Below, in pieces: positions 47,375 through 55,788 of a stretch of 64,000 nt of DNA; the first letter of the stretch is position 1, and the number at the start of each line of letters is the position of its first letter. The notes under the pieces were generated by a model, which was not told the DNA's origin, made no database searches, and worked only from the letters and a program-made list of their open reading frames with translations. A program made the position numbers and the translations under genes. The stretch covers positions 62,001-126,000 of the forward strand of contig NZ_JALJVC010000004.1 of NCBI RefSeq assembly GCF_022967985.1, read 5' to 3'. The stretch comes from Acinetobacter lwoffii (GTDB taxonomy: Bacteria > Pseudomonadota > Gammaproteobacteria > Pseudomonadales > Moraxellaceae).

Positions 47375-48457
47375 ATGGCCAAGAAGCAGCGTAAATCCAA
47401 GAACTCTTTTTCTCAGTTTTTAAATGATAATAGTATTAAAGTCATTCTGGGCGTGGTGGCTTCGAGCAGCTTCGCCATCGCTTTTGGTCAGGAAAAAATC
47501 AGTCAGTGGGTGTCACTATCCTCTTCCAGTGATTCTGCCTGTCTGAACCAGTTTTATCGGGATGTGCCGCCATATTTGATGAAAGACAGCCTGAAAAAAG
47601 ACAGCTATTCGCTGTGTTTTAATGGCTTTAATGTCGGTTATTCCGGGGTATCTAAAACGCCACTTTGGGTTGCAGAAGCCTTAACGCCAGCACGCTTAAG
47701 CCAGAAAATTCCCCGTGAAGATAATTTTCATGAAGAAGATCGGGTCAGTGCGAAGCATCGTGCCACATTGGCGGATTATCGTGGTTCAGGTTATGACCGC
47801 GGTCATATGGCGCCGAATGCGGATATGCCTAACAAGGCCGCGCAGTCTGACAGTTTTTCACTGGCCAATATGGTGCCGCAAGCGCCCAAGAATAATCAGC
47901 AAGTCTGGCGAGAGCTGGAAGAAGCCACCCGTGCCATTGTGACCAAGCAGAAACAGGATGTTTATGTGGTGACAGGGCCGGTCTTTGCCGGGAAGAAGCT
48001 GAAAACCATTGGCAATGGCGTGATCGTGCCAACCGCGGTCTATAAGGCGGTTTATATGCCGAAAACCGGTGCTATTGGTGCTTACTATGCACCGAATGAC
48101 AATTCACTCAAAGTGCGTATTGTCAGTGTCTGCTATCTGGAAGAACAGCTTGGAATTAACCTGTTTCCGCAGCTTACCGAAGAGCAGAAACGCAATACCT
48201 ATAAGCTACCACTGACCGGAAATGCCGTAAAAGCCAACCAGAAAATTGAATACTCCAACTGGGATGCAGAAAGCCAGTGTGCCGAAGAGGTTTCTGAAGA
48301 AAACCTGCAGGCATTACAACGCGAGTTTAAGTCTTCCGGTTCAGGCAGTTCGACCTCCTCAGCGACTGGTGGCGCGATAGACAACGCGACACAAGATGCC
48401 ATCGTAAAACAGCTGATTGATGCCTTGTTGCAATATATTTTGCAGCTGTTGAAATAA
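47375..48457 (+). CDS. DNA/RNA non-specific endonuclease (DRGH family), membrane-anchored or exported
   Basis: A 360-residue protein with the beta-beta-alpha-metal nuclease core. The catalytic motif DRGHMAPNADM lies at about 146-156 and NMVPQAPKNNQQVWRELE, holding the metal-binding Asn, follows about 30 residues later. Residues 18-38 form an N-terminal hydrophobic helix that could be an anchor or signal. After the nuclease domain there is a Ser-rich linker and a short hydrophobic C-terminal helix (QLIDALLQYILQLLK). It would cut DNA and RNA outside the cytosol, for nutrient gain or attack. The next gene encodes a small acidic protein. Confidence 0.88.
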   Translation: MAKKQRKSKNSFSQFLNDNSIKVILGVVASSSFAIAFGQEKISQWVSLSSSSDSACLNQFYRDVPPYLMKDSLKKDSYSLCFNGFNVGYSGVSKTPLWVAEALTPARLSQKIPREDNFHEEDRVSAKHRATLADYRGSGYDRGHMAPNADMPNKAAQSDSFSLANMVPQAPKNNQQVWRELEEATRAIVTKQKQDVYVVTGPVFAGKKLKTIGNGVIVPTAVYKAVYMPKTGAIGAYYAPNDNSLKVRIVSVCYLEEQLGINLFPQLTEEQKRNTYKLPLTGNAVKANQKIEYSNWDAESQCAEEVSEENLQALQREFKSSGSGSSTSSATGGAIDNATQDAIVKQLIDALLQYILQLLK

Positions 48458-48536
48458 GCTTGCTGAAAAAACCAGGATTCGGGTAGCATCGACATCAGAC
48501 GTTCATTGAAAAATAACAAAGACAGGTGAAGAGGAT

Positions 48537-48782
48537 ATGTTTAAAGCGTTTGAAAATGGCAGCGAATCCCATGCCATTCATGATCTGACTTTGGAAAATG
48601 ATCTGGACTGCGTCAGCGTGTATGGTAACTTGCAAATCACCAAGGATCAGCAGGGACTGAAAGTGGCCAAAGCCTTGCAGGCTTTTTTGAATGATGTGGT
48701 GCAACAACTGGAAAATACACCGGATTTGCCAGAAAAAATTCAGCGTGATGACCTGGATGAAATTGAAAATCCATTTTTATAA
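48537..48782 (+). CDS. Small acidic protein of unknown function
   Basis: An 81-residue soluble protein, strongly acidic, particularly at the C-terminus (IQRDDLDEIENPFL). GAGGAT lies just before the ATG. It reads as a small alpha/beta protein (beta hairpin near SVYGNLQITKD, then one long helix). It lies 79 bases after the nuclease gene with no terminator between. Acidic partners that shield non-specific nucleases are known (for example NuiA for NucA), so an inhibitor role is possible, but it has no similarity I can point to. Confidence 0.65.
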   Translation: MFKAFENGSESHAIHDLTLENDLDCVSVYGNLQITKDQQGLKVAKALQAFLNDVVQQLENTPDLPEKIQRDDLDEIENPFL

Positions 48783-48856
48783 GCGTTTTTAAACGCGATG
48801 ATCTGCATGTTCCATGTAAAACATGCAGAAAAATAGAATCTAGAAATCATGGCTTT

Positions 48857-48955
48857 TTAGATGGCTTTTATTGAAAAGCCTAATTTTTTTGCTCCCGCAA
48901 TATCTCCAAACACCAGCCAGAACGTGCCGAGCAATTCGCCAAGATATTTATCCAT
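48857..48955 (-). pseudogene. Truncated start of an aquaporin Z gene
   Basis: On the minus strand an ATG at 48955 opens a 32-codon frame. Its first 17 residues (MDKYLGELLGTFWLVFG) match the N-terminus of AqpZ almost exactly, including the GTFWLVFG part of the first membrane helix. The sequence then departs from AqpZ and stops. The other six-sevenths of the gene is missing, so this is a remnant left by a deletion, between the nuclease locus and the AraC-type regulator. Confidence 0.7.
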
Positions 48956-49059
48956 ATTTTAAGCCCTTACTTTTATATTTATCATCAGGTCATAGGGGGA
49001 AGGGATTTAAGTCATGAACGCTGCTTGAAGCCCGTATATCAAACCAACATGCTGGTGGT

Positions 49060-50070
49060 TTAAGCAGCTGACATATTCTGTTGGCGCCACTGCTGCGGCG
49101 TTAGTTGGGTCCATTGCTTAAAGGCACGCTGAAACGCACTCTGTTCAGAATAACCGAGTAACATGGCAGTTTCCTGCAAACTCAAGTGCGGATCTTTCAG
49201 ATATTGCATAGCCAGCATGCAGCGAATCTCCTGCATACATTGCTGATAAGTTTTGCCCTGTTTCTGCAAATGGCGTTGTAACTGACGCACGGAAAAATTC
49301 ATCTGCTCGGCAATATGTTTGATCTGGAACAGGTTTTTTTGCAGGCCAATTAGAATCGCCTGTTGCAGCTGCTGATCTACCAGAGTGGAGTACGGGAATT
49401 TTTCTAATAATGCTTTGGCCTGTTGCATCAGCAGTTTTTGCAAGGTCTGGTCGCCCTGTTTCAGTGGTCTGGACAGTTCACTGACATGCATCAATACCTG
49501 ATTTTTGGCTTGAGAAAAGCGGACTTTACAGCCGAAATATTGCTCATAAAGTGCAATATTTTTAGGCATTGCATGCTGGAAATGCACTTCATATAACTGA
49601 ACCCCGTGCGGGTTCTGAACATTGGCTTTTACGAATTCCGTCATTAGCGCAATCGCGATTTCATCGGTCAGTTGGGTATTCAGATGAAAGGGAACTTCAA
49701 CCCAGCCAATCGACAGATAATCGCCTTGCCATTGCAGCTGAAGTGGGCCGCCATCATAAATCAGACGATGATAATCATGATAGCGCATAAAGGCTTCACC
49801 CAGGGTCTCACTTGAGAGGGCCAGATAGCCAATAATACCGAGGTGTTTAGCTTCAACCAGTTGGGCGATTTCCAAGCCTAAAGCCGGTCGTTGCAGCTGT
49901 TGATCAAGTGTTGTTAACAGATCACGCCACAAGGCGAAATCAAAGCGTTCCAGATTTTGAATGGCCAATAATTTCTCAGGGACTTCAAGCTGTTTCAACT
50001 GATAATAGTCCAAAAGTAAATGTCCTAAACCACCGTATACTGAACCTACGTAGTTTTTTAGAACCAGCAT
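49060..50070 (-). CDS. AraC-family transcriptional regulator
   Basis: A 336-residue regulator from ATG 50070. The N-terminal two-thirds resembles the arabinose-binding-like domain of OruR/ArgR-like AraC proteins (LGLEIAQLVEAKHLGIIGYLALSSETLGEAFMRYHDYHRL). The C-terminal domain has both helix-turn-helix units (IKHIAEQMNFSVRQLQRHLQKQGKTY and LSLQETAMLLGYSEQSAFQRAFKQWTQLTPQQWR). It is divergent from the sterol-desaturase-family gene, and phased TTTTGTC repeats fill the gap, so it probably controls that gene and itself. The ligand may be a fatty acid or related lipid, which is only a guess. Confidence 0.9.
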   Translation of the reverse strand: MLVLKNYVGSVYGGLGHLLLDYYQLKQLEVPEKLLAIQNLERFDFALWRDLLTTLDQQLQRPALGLEIAQLVEAKHLGIIGYLALSSETLGEAFMRYHDYHRLIYDGGPLQLQWQGDYLSIGWVEVPFHLNTQLTDEIAIALMTEFVKANVQNPHGVQLYEVHFQHAMPKNIALYEQYFGCKVRFSQAKNQVLMHVSELSRPLKQGDQTLQKLLMQQAKALLEKFPYSTLVDQQLQQAILIGLQKNLFQIKHIAEQMNFSVRQLQRHLQKQGKTYQQCMQEIRCMLAMQYLKDPHLSLQETAMLLGYSEQSAFQRAFKQWTQLTPQQWRQQNMSAA

Positions 50071-50084
50071 TTTTAATTCTTTTA

Positions 50085-50126
50085 TTTTGTCGTATTTTGT
50101 CAATCATATTGAATATTTTGGTCAAT
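50085..50126. promoter_or_regulatory. Phased TTTTGTC direct repeats, likely AraC-type operator
   Basis: TTTTGTC at 50085, TTTTGTCAAT at 50095 and TTTTGGTCAAT at 50116 are spaced 10 and 21 bases apart, one and two turns of DNA. They lie between the AraC-family regulator and the sterol-desaturase-family gene. AraC proteins bind such direct repeats on one face of the helix. Confidence 0.6.
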
Positions 50127-50178
50127 ATCTAGTCTTTTATTTAGCCTATATTAAAAATAGACCAAGAGGTAAAAGATT

Positions 50179-50823
50179 ATGTGGAAAGGTTTTCTGGCAG
50201 GACTTGTCGTCGCAAATGGATTTGAATGGTTTGCACATAAATATGTATTGCATGGTGTTCACCGGCCGGGACAGAGCCGTTATAGTCCGGTACCCGAGAG
50301 TATGCGCTCACACTGGGAGCATCACCGGATTGTGCGAAAAACGGAATTTTCCGATTTCGGCTATGTAGAAGGACTGGACAACTGGCGTACCCGCAATGAA
50401 ATTGCCTCATTGGCAGTCGTCGCGACCGTTTTTGGACTCAGTTTTTATCCTTTTTCCAAAGGTATGTCACTGGCTGCCTTATATGGTGCAGGCAACTATT
50501 ATTATTTACATCGCCGGGCTCATCTGGAGCCGGAATGGGCCAAAAAGAAATTGCCCTGGCATTATGATCATCATATGAATAGTAATCAGGATGCCAACTG
50601 GTGCGTCACCAAGCCCTGGTTTGATTATCTGCTCGGTACCCGTGTGATTTCCTCGGCAGATTTGCAGGAACAGAATCCTTTAGGTCTGAGCTTGCCTGCA
50701 CCGATCTCGAAAAAACTCAACCGCTGGGCAGAACAATATTTTCCGGTTAAATCGGCCGATGCTTCCTCTAAAATGACAAAAAATACGGTAATGAAGCAGT
50801 TAAATACGCAGGTTATGGAGTAA
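50179..50823 (+). CDS. Sterol desaturase / fatty acid hydroxylase family protein
   Basis: A 214-residue membrane di-iron protein. The histidine clusters of the superfamily are HKYVLH (about 21), HWEHH (about 46), HRRAH (about 113) and HYDHHMN (about 128). Two or three membrane segments lie between them. It probably hydroxylates or desaturates a lipid-like compound with O2. Divergent from an AraC-family regulator and followed by another set of the TTGTC repeats, so it may be tightly controlled. The last 40 residues (SADASSKMTKNT) look unordered. Confidence 0.85.
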   Translation: MWKGFLAGLVVANGFEWFAHKYVLHGVHRPGQSRYSPVPESMRSHWEHHRIVRKTEFSDFGYVEGLDNWRTRNEIASLAVVATVFGLSFYPFSKGMSLAALYGAGNYYYLHRRAHLEPEWAKKKLPWHYDHHMNSNQDANWCVTKPWFDYLLGTRVISSADLQEQNPLGLSLPAPISKKLNRWAEQYFPVKSADASSKMTKNTVMKQLNTQVME

Positions 50824-50831
50824 AACAGGGC

Positions 50832-50878
50832 TTTGTCGTGATTTGTCAATAAAATACGATTGTATTGTCAATATTGTC
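50832..50878. promoter_or_regulatory. Second cluster of phased TTGTC repeats
   Basis: TTTGTC at 50832 and 50842 and ATTGTC at 50864 and 50873, spaced about 10, 22 and 9 bases, begin eight bases after the desaturase stop. They resemble the repeats at 50085-50126 and should bind the same regulator. They could serve a transcript that ends at the terminator at 50995-51020. Confidence 0.5.
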
Positions 50879-50879
50879 C

Positions 50880-51020
50880 TGCGGATTTCACTTATATTTG
50901 CTCCTGTCGGTGAGCAAAGCCTCATACTGATAATGTTTCTGGGTGTAATGAGTTATTTTGAATACCAAGTGCTGTAGTCTTATCTTGGTTTTATAAGGAG
51001 TCGAAAGACTCCTTTTTTTG
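50880..51020 (+). ncRNA. Candidate small RNA after the desaturase gene
   Basis: About 140 bases without an ORF lie between the TTGTC repeats and a strong terminator. A TATATT box at about 50894 could start it. It may instead be the 3' untranslated end of the desaturase mRNA. Confidence 0.3.
50995..51020 (+). terminator. Intrinsic terminator, plus strand
   Basis: AAGGAGTC-GAAA-GACTCCTT then TTTTT; a GAAA tetraloop on a perfect stem, 170 bases beyond the desaturase stop. Confidence 0.92.
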
Positions 51021-51053
51021 TCCCGTATTTGCTGTGTTGTTTTATTTAAGGCA

Positions 51054-51085
51054 TAAAAAAAGAGTGTTTATAAAAACACTCTTTA
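51054..51085 (-). terminator. Intrinsic terminator of hisF
   Basis: AAAGAGTGTTT/AAACACTCTTT; on the minus strand T7 follows, 25 bases after the hisF stop. Confidence 0.92.
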
Positions 51086-51108
51086 ATCAAATCATCATCT
51101 AAAACGGC

Positions 51109-51867
51109 TTAGAGGCGCATTTCAATGCCTTGGGCTGCCATATAGGCTTTGGCTTCCGGAATGGTGTGCTGGCCAAAATGGAAAATTGAAGCTGCCAGTA
51201 CTGCATCAGCACCACCATGGATAATGCCGTCCGCCAAATGCTGTAAATTACCCACACCACCAGAAGCAATCGTCGGTACCGTGACGCGGTCATTGATGGC
51301 ACGCATCAGGGCAATGTCGTAACCGGCTTTGGTGCCATCGGCATCCATCGAAGTAATCAGTAATTCACCTGCGCCGAAGTCAGCCATTTTCACAGCCCAT
51401 TCAATCGCATCAATCCCGGTTTCTTTACGGCCACCGTGGGTGAAAATTTCCCATTTGTGGTCGCCAGTTTTTTTGGCATCAATTGCAACAACGATACACT
51501 GTGCGCCAAAGCGTTGAGACGCTTCCTGCACAAACTCGGGATTATAAATCGCAGCCGAGTTGATGCTGACTTTGTCTGCACCGGCATTGAGTAATAGACG
51601 GATATCTTCGACTTTACGTACACCGCCACCGACAGTCAGGGGTACAAAAACCGATTCGGCCATGCGTTCTACTGTACGATAAGTGGTATCGCGTCCATGA
51701 TGTGTAGCGGTAATATCAAGGAAAGTAATTTCATCGGCACCTTGTTCATTATAACGGCGCGCCACTTCGACCGGGTCACCCGCATCACGAATATCAAGGA
51801 ACTGGACACCCTTGACCACGCGGCCGTTATCCACGTCCAGACAAGGAATAATACGTTTAGCTAGCAT
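51109..51867 (-). CDS. hisF: Imidazole glycerol phosphate synthase, cyclase subunit
   Basis: HisF with HisH makes imidazole-glycerol phosphate and AICAR in histidine synthesis. The 252-residue TIM barrel has the catalytic Asp11 ([15 protein letters not shown]) and Asp130 ([15 protein letters not shown]) and phosphate-binding [12 protein letters not shown] and IASGGVGN loops. ATG 51867 follows GGAA at about eight bases; the frame runs back to 51879 but adds only MEKF. It is 3 kb from hisA and 6 kb from hisH, not in an operon with them. Confidence 0.97.
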   Translation of the reverse strand: MLAKRIIPCLDVDNGRVVKGVQFLDIRDAGDPVEVARRYNEQGADEITFLDITATHHGRDTTYRTVERMAESVFVPLTVGGGVRKVEDIRLLLNAGADKVSINSAAIYNPEFVQEASQRFGAQCIVVAIDAKKTGDHKWEIFTHGGRKETGIDAIEWAVKMADFGAGELLITSMDADGTKAGYDIALMRAINDRVTVPTIASGGVGNLQHLADGIIHGGADAVLAASIFHFGQHTIPEAKAYMAAQGIEMRL

Positions 51868-51980
51868 AAATTTTTCCAATTATTACAGCCGATTATGAAA
51901 CTCACCCACGCAAGCGCTACACCTTGGCAGATGGAAACGGTATTCTAGCAAAATTATGTAAGTTTTTTCGCAGGTTTTCT

Positions 51981-52928
51981 ATGTCGGTTTATACCACTTT
52001 GACTTTAAAGGAAGTTCAGGATTTTGCGGCGCCTTATGGTTTAAAGGTGATTGATCTGATTCCCATTCAAGGCGGTATTCAAAATACCAACTACTTTTTA
52101 GTCTGCGAAGACCAGCAATATGTGCTGACCGTATTTGAAGATATGGATGAACAGGCAGCAGGTGAGCTGGTTCCTGTTTTAGAACATCTGGGTCACGCCG
52201 GGTTGGCCGTTCCAGTGCCTTTATCCCATTCAGGCAAAGCCATTCACAGTATTAAAGATAAACCGGCACAGATTGCACCACGCCTGATGGGTGAACATCC
52301 GATGCCATCTACCGTCGCGCAGGTTGAAGCGATTGCAGTGGCTCAGGCGAAAATGCATGTGGCACTCAAAGACTTTAAATTAGAACGTAATTTTGTGCGT
52401 GATCATGCCTATTGGCTGGCCGTTTCTCAAGAGATTAAACCAAGTTTAAGTCCGGCAGATAAAGTCTTGCTCGGTAAATTATTAGGTTTATATGAGGCGT
52501 TGACGGCGGTATATCCGGATCGTCCACGTGGTTTCATTCATTCGGATCTGTTCCGGGATAATACCTTATTTGATGGCGATCAGCTGAATGGCATTCTGGA
52601 TTTTTATGAGCTGAATAAAGATGAGTGGTTGTTTGATATCGCCATTACGTTAAATGACTTCTGTACCGAATATCCTGACGTAATCTTAAACGAAGAAAAA
52701 GCGATTGCCTTTTTAAATGCCTATGAAACGATTCGTTCTTTAACCAGTGATGAACGCGCTTGCCTGGAATTGTATCTGGCTATGGCAGCAGGACGGTTCT
52801 GGATGATGCGTCTGCAGGTGGCTCAGCGTAATGCAGCATTAGGCCGTACCGGCGAAGATATTTTGCAAAAAAATCCGGATGAAATGCGTAATATGCTGAT
52901 TGAACGCTTAAAATTCGTCACCGCTTAA
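51981..52928 (+). CDS. thrB: Homoserine kinase, ThrB type II (APH fold)
   Basis: Converts homoserine to O-phosphohomoserine for threonine synthesis. At 315 residues it belongs to the pseudomonad-type ThrB group, built like aminoglycoside phosphotransferases rather than the GHMP enzyme of E. coli. Seen: the IQGGIQNTNYFL nucleotide loop (about 30), the catalytic loop GFIHSDLFRDNTLF and the metal-binding LNGILDFYELNKDEWLFDIAI. ATG 51981 is chosen as the start (AGG eight bases upstream). It is divergent from hisF, and a cold-shock-domain gene follows after 27 bases. Confidence 0.93.
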   Translation: MSVYTTLTLKEVQDFAAPYGLKVIDLIPIQGGIQNTNYFLVCEDQQYVLTVFEDMDEQAAGELVPVLEHLGHAGLAVPVPLSHSGKAIHSIKDKPAQIAPRLMGEHPMPSTVAQVEAIAVAQAKMHVALKDFKLERNFVRDHAYWLAVSQEIKPSLSPADKVLLGKLLGLYEALTAVYPDRPRGFIHSDLFRDNTLFDGDQLNGILDFYELNKDEWLFDIAITLNDFCTEYPDVILNEEKAIAFLNAYETIRSLTSDERACLELYLAMAAGRFWMMRLQVAQRNAALGRTGEDILQKNPDEMRNMLIERLKFVTA

Positions 52929-52955
52929 ACAATCAAATCAACAGGGATAGGGAAT

Positions 52956-53582
52956 ATGCGCGATCAGGGACGCTTAGTGGAATGGTTTGATGACCAAGGC
53001 TATGGTTTTATCCAGCCCAGTGATCCGGCCAAAGATCGCGTATTTCTGCATATCAAGGACTTTGCCAAGCCTGGGCCACGTCCAATCGTGGGCTGTGCGC
53101 TGGATTATCTGGTCATTCTGGATGAACGCGGCCGTTATCGTGCGCAGCAGGTGATGTACCTGAAAGCAGTACAAGCCAAAAGTCTGCAAGCAAAATTCAA
53201 ACCCTCCAAGCCACAGCAGACACAGAAATTACAGCCGATGCAGATTGCCTGTGTGGCCTATATTCTTTTACTGGTGGCTTTGACCTTGGGTGGTTTACTG
53301 AGTGGACTGGTGTTGTTGCTGGTCAGCCTGATGAATGCGCTCAGCTACTGGCTTTATGCCCAAGACAAAGAAGCAGCCCAGTTGGGCAACCGTCGTATTC
53401 CGGAAAATACTCTGCATCTGGTGGCTTTCTTGGGCGGCTGGCCAGCAGCATGGCTGGCACAGCAGAAATTACGGCATAAAACACAAAAACAACCTTTCCG
53501 GCAGATATATTTTTGTACCATAGTCTTTAACATCATTTTGATTATATGGCTAATTTCCCCATTGAATAGTTTAAATATCTAG
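52956..53582 (+). CDS. Cold-shock domain + DUF1294 membrane protein
   Basis: A 208-residue two-part protein. Residues 1-70 form a cold-shock (OB-fold) domain with the RNP-like motifs YGFIQPSDPAKDRVFLHIKDF. A linker rich in Lys, Gln and Pro leads to DUF1294 with about three membrane helices (from about 93), including NALSYWLYAQDKEAAQ and RRIPENTLHLVAFLGGWPAAWLAQQKLRHKT. The layout suggests a nucleic-acid-binding head held at the membrane; the function is unknown. Probably co-transcribed with thrB and with the following gene, 21 bases on. Confidence 0.88.
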   Translation: MRDQGRLVEWFDDQGYGFIQPSDPAKDRVFLHIKDFAKPGPRPIVGCALDYLVILDERGRYRAQQVMYLKAVQAKSLQAKFKPSKPQQTQKLQPMQIACVAYILLLVALTLGGLLSGLVLLLVSLMNALSYWLYAQDKEAAQLGNRRIPENTLHLVAFLGGWPAAWLAQQKLRHKTQKQPFRQIYFCTIVFNIILIIWLISPLNSLNI

Positions 53583-53603
53583 GGGGAAGTACTAGGAGGG
53601 GAC

Positions 53604-53999
53604 GTGAACTATTCCATTGATAAAGATTCAAACCGCACACTGACTTTTGCACTGTACATTTTATATATTGTGGCCATTTTTAGTGCTGGCCTGCTGGCTC
53701 TTGTGGCGTTGATCATTAACTATGTGAAACGGCACGATGTGCGCGGTTCCATCTTTGAAAGCCATTTTACCTGGCAGATCCGCAGTTTCTGGTGGTATCT
53801 GTTCTGGAATATCGTCGCCTTTATTCCATTTTTCTTTTTGTTCTTTACCGGTGAAGATCCTAACCTGTTTGCAGGGGTCGCATTTGGTGCATCCGCGTTC
53901 TGTTTAGTGGTGGTGGTTTTGGCCTGGATCTGGATTGTGTATCGGGCGATTCGCGGCATCATGCGCTTAAATGACAATAGACCGATGTATAGCAAATAA
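53604..53999 (+). CDS. DUF4870-like membrane protein
   Basis: A 131-residue protein with three predicted membrane helices (about 15-40, 63-80, 88-115). It has the pattern of DUF4870 proteins: YILYIVAIFSAGLLALVALIINYVKR, then ESHFTWQIRSFWW, and a C-terminal VYRAIRGIMRLNDNRPM. The start is GTG at 53604 with a very strong AGGAGGGG a few bases before it. It is the last gene of the thrB-CSD run. Function unknown. Confidence 0.8.
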   Translation: MNYSIDKDSNRTLTFALYILYIVAIFSAGLLALVALIINYVKRHDVRGSIFESHFTWQIRSFWWYLFWNIVAFIPFFFLFFTGEDPNLFAGVAFGASAFCLVVVVLAWIWIVYRAIRGIMRLNDNRPMYSK

Positions 54000-54023
54000 T
54001 TTTAGCCGTATTTCCCTAGAGAA

Positions 54024-54052
54024 AAAAATCCCTCTTTTTCAGGGGGATTTAG
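54024..54052. terminator. Intrinsic terminator between convergent genes
   Basis: AAATCCC ... GGGATTT with seven T on the minus strand; it serves mainly the EamA gene at 54058. Confidence 0.75.
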
Positions 54053-54057
54053 CGGAA

Positions 54058-54987
54058 TTAAGAAAGATCTTGCTTTAATTCTTCTGTTGGTTGTTTTCTT
54101 AAAAACTTCGGTTTCCATTCACTGGCAATCACGCCCAGTACCACCAGCAATCCGCCTAATAAAGCCAGTGACGGTAAACGTTCTCCGGCCAGACGGCCAA
54201 ACAGGGCTGCCCATACCGGTTCGCCGGCATAGATAATCGCTGCCTGTGATGGGTCGACCATGCGCTGCGCCCAGTTCATCACCAGTTGAATCAAGGCACT
54301 GGCAATGCCCAAACCGACTAAAATCCCTGCCAGATGCCAGTGGAATTCAGGTAGCTGAGATTCACCTAAAACAGGTGCGATCATAAAGCAGAACAGGGAC
54401 GCAAAAATCAGTTGCAGCACGGTGACCCGGCGTACATTCACCTGCTCGACAAAATGGCTGATAAAAATAATCTCCAGTGCAATCGCAATCGAACCGAGCA
54501 AAGTCAGGGTTTGCCCGAAACTGAGCTGAATCGCAGCAAAACCATTTCCTGTCAAAAACACCAGACCGATAAAGGCAAACAGCGCTCCGATCCAGGTCAT
54601 GACATGCGGTTTTTTACGGAACATGAGCCAGAGCAGGATCGGAACCAGCGGAACATACAAGGCCGTTAAAAAAGCCGACTCACTGCTGCTGATGGTCTGC
54701 AAACCCACAGTTTGGGTGCCGTAGCCGATGGCGATCATGATCCCAATTACCGCGCCAGCGAACACCTCTTTCAGGTTCATGCCTTTTAGCGACTTTAGGG
54801 AAATCAGGGTGACGGCAAGCGCTGCTGCAGCAAAACGCAGGCCGACAAACATAATCGGACTGCTAAAGTTCAGCCCGTATTGCACGGTAGTAAAACTGCC
54901 ACCCCAGATAATGGTGATCAGGATCAAGGCGAGTTGCGGCGCTTTCACCATCCAGCCGGAGTGATTTTTGGAAATAAGTGTAGACAT
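54058..54987 (-). CDS. EamA/DMT-family exporter
   Basis: A 309-residue carrier with ten membrane helices in two EamA repeats: LALILITIIWGGSFTTVQYGL opens the first and GSIAIALEIIFISHF the second. The C-terminal repeat contains WAQRMVDPSQAAIIYAGEPVWAALFGRLAGERL, typical of the family, which exports metabolites such as amino acids. Substrate unknown. No clear ribosome site before the ATG at 54987. It precedes nothing in operon; hisA is upstream in the same direction but has its own terminator. Confidence 0.88.
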   Translation of the reverse strand: MSTLISKNHSGWMVKAPQLALILITIIWGGSFTTVQYGLNFSSPIMFVGLRFAAAALAVTLISLKSLKGMNLKEVFAGAVIGIMIAIGYGTQTVGLQTISSSESAFLTALYVPLVPILLWLMFRKKPHVMTWIGALFAFIGLVFLTGNGFAAIQLSFGQTLTLLGSIAIALEIIFISHFVEQVNVRRVTVLQLIFASLFCFMIAPVLGESQLPEFHWHLAGILVGLGIASALIQLVMNWAQRMVDPSQAAIIYAGEPVWAALFGRLAGERLPSLALLGGLLVVLGVIASEWKPKFLRKQPTEELKQDLS

Positions 54988-55013
54988 GCCAGGAGATCAG
55001 AAAATTAAAAAAA

Positions 55014-55042
55014 TAAAAAAGAGGTCCGAAGACCTCTTTTAC
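55014..55042 (-). terminator. Intrinsic terminator of hisA
   Basis: AAAGAGGTC-CGAA-GACCTCTTT; on the minus strand T6 follows, just after the hisA stop. Confidence 0.92.
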
Positions 55043-55053
55043 AGCAGACTTAA

Positions 55054-55788
55054 TTATAGCGCCTGTTGCTCATCTAGCAATAACTGTGCTTCACGCAAGC
55101 TTAATGTACCTTCGTAAATCGCACGGCCGGTAATTGCACCTAAAATACCCGGTTGGTCTTTCAGGTTACGCACGTCATCCAGATTGGTCACGCCGCCTGA
55201 AGCAATCACAGGCAAACCTGAGTATTGCGCCAGATTCACGGTTTGCTCAATATTCACACCCTGCATCATGCCATCACGCGCGATATCCGTGTAGACAATG
55301 CTTGACACGCCCGCATCGGCAAAACGTTTCGCCAGGTCAGTAGCCTTGACATCAGTCACATTGGCCCAGCCATCTGTTGCTACCATGCCATTCATGGCAT
55401 CAATCCCAACAATAATATGACCAGCAAATTTTCGACATGCTTCTTCAACAAATTCAGGATCCTGAACTGCTTTGGTGCCAATGATCACAAAAGAAACACC
55501 GGCTTGCAGATAATGCTCAATGGTTTCCAGAGAACGGATACCACCACCAATCTGGATCGGCAAATCAGGTTGAGATCGGACAATGGCTTCAACCACTGGC
55601 TTATGGATTGGTGTACCTGCGAAAGCACCGTTTAAATCTACTAAATGTAAGCGGCGAGCGCCTTCATTTACCCAATGCTGTGCTGTTGCGACCGGATCGT
55701 CTGAAAATACGGTATCGTCTTCCATACGACCTTGTTTTAAACGGACACATTTGCCATCTTTCAGGTCAATTGCAGGGATGATCAGCAT
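55054..55788 (-). CDS. hisA: ProFAR isomerase (HisA)
   Basis: HisA isomerises ProFAR to PRFAR, the substrate of HisF-HisH. The 244-residue half-barrel repeat protein has the catalytic Asp in [17 protein letters not shown], the second in [16 protein letters not shown], and [12 protein letters not shown] and VIASGGVTN phosphate loops. AAGGAG lies before the ATG at 55788. It lies between unrelated genes, as is common for his genes in this genus. Confidence 0.97.
   Translation of the reverse strand: MLIIPAIDLKDGKCVRLKQGRMEDDTVFSDDPVATAQHWVNEGARRLHLVDLNGAFAGTPIHKPVVEAIVRSQPDLPIQIGGGIRSLETIEHYLQAGVSFVIIGTKAVQDPEFVEEACRKFAGHIIVGIDAMNGMVATDGWANVTDVKATDLAKRFADAGVSSIVYTDIARDGMMQGVNIEQTVNLAQYSGLPVIASGGVTNLDDVRNLKDQPGILGAITGRAIYEGTLSLREAQLLLDEQQAL

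Noticed and set aside
54001..54052. AAATCCC/GGGATTT palindrome as another copy of the dispersed elements
   Set aside because: It shares no sequence with copies A or B and fits a plain terminator between convergent genes.
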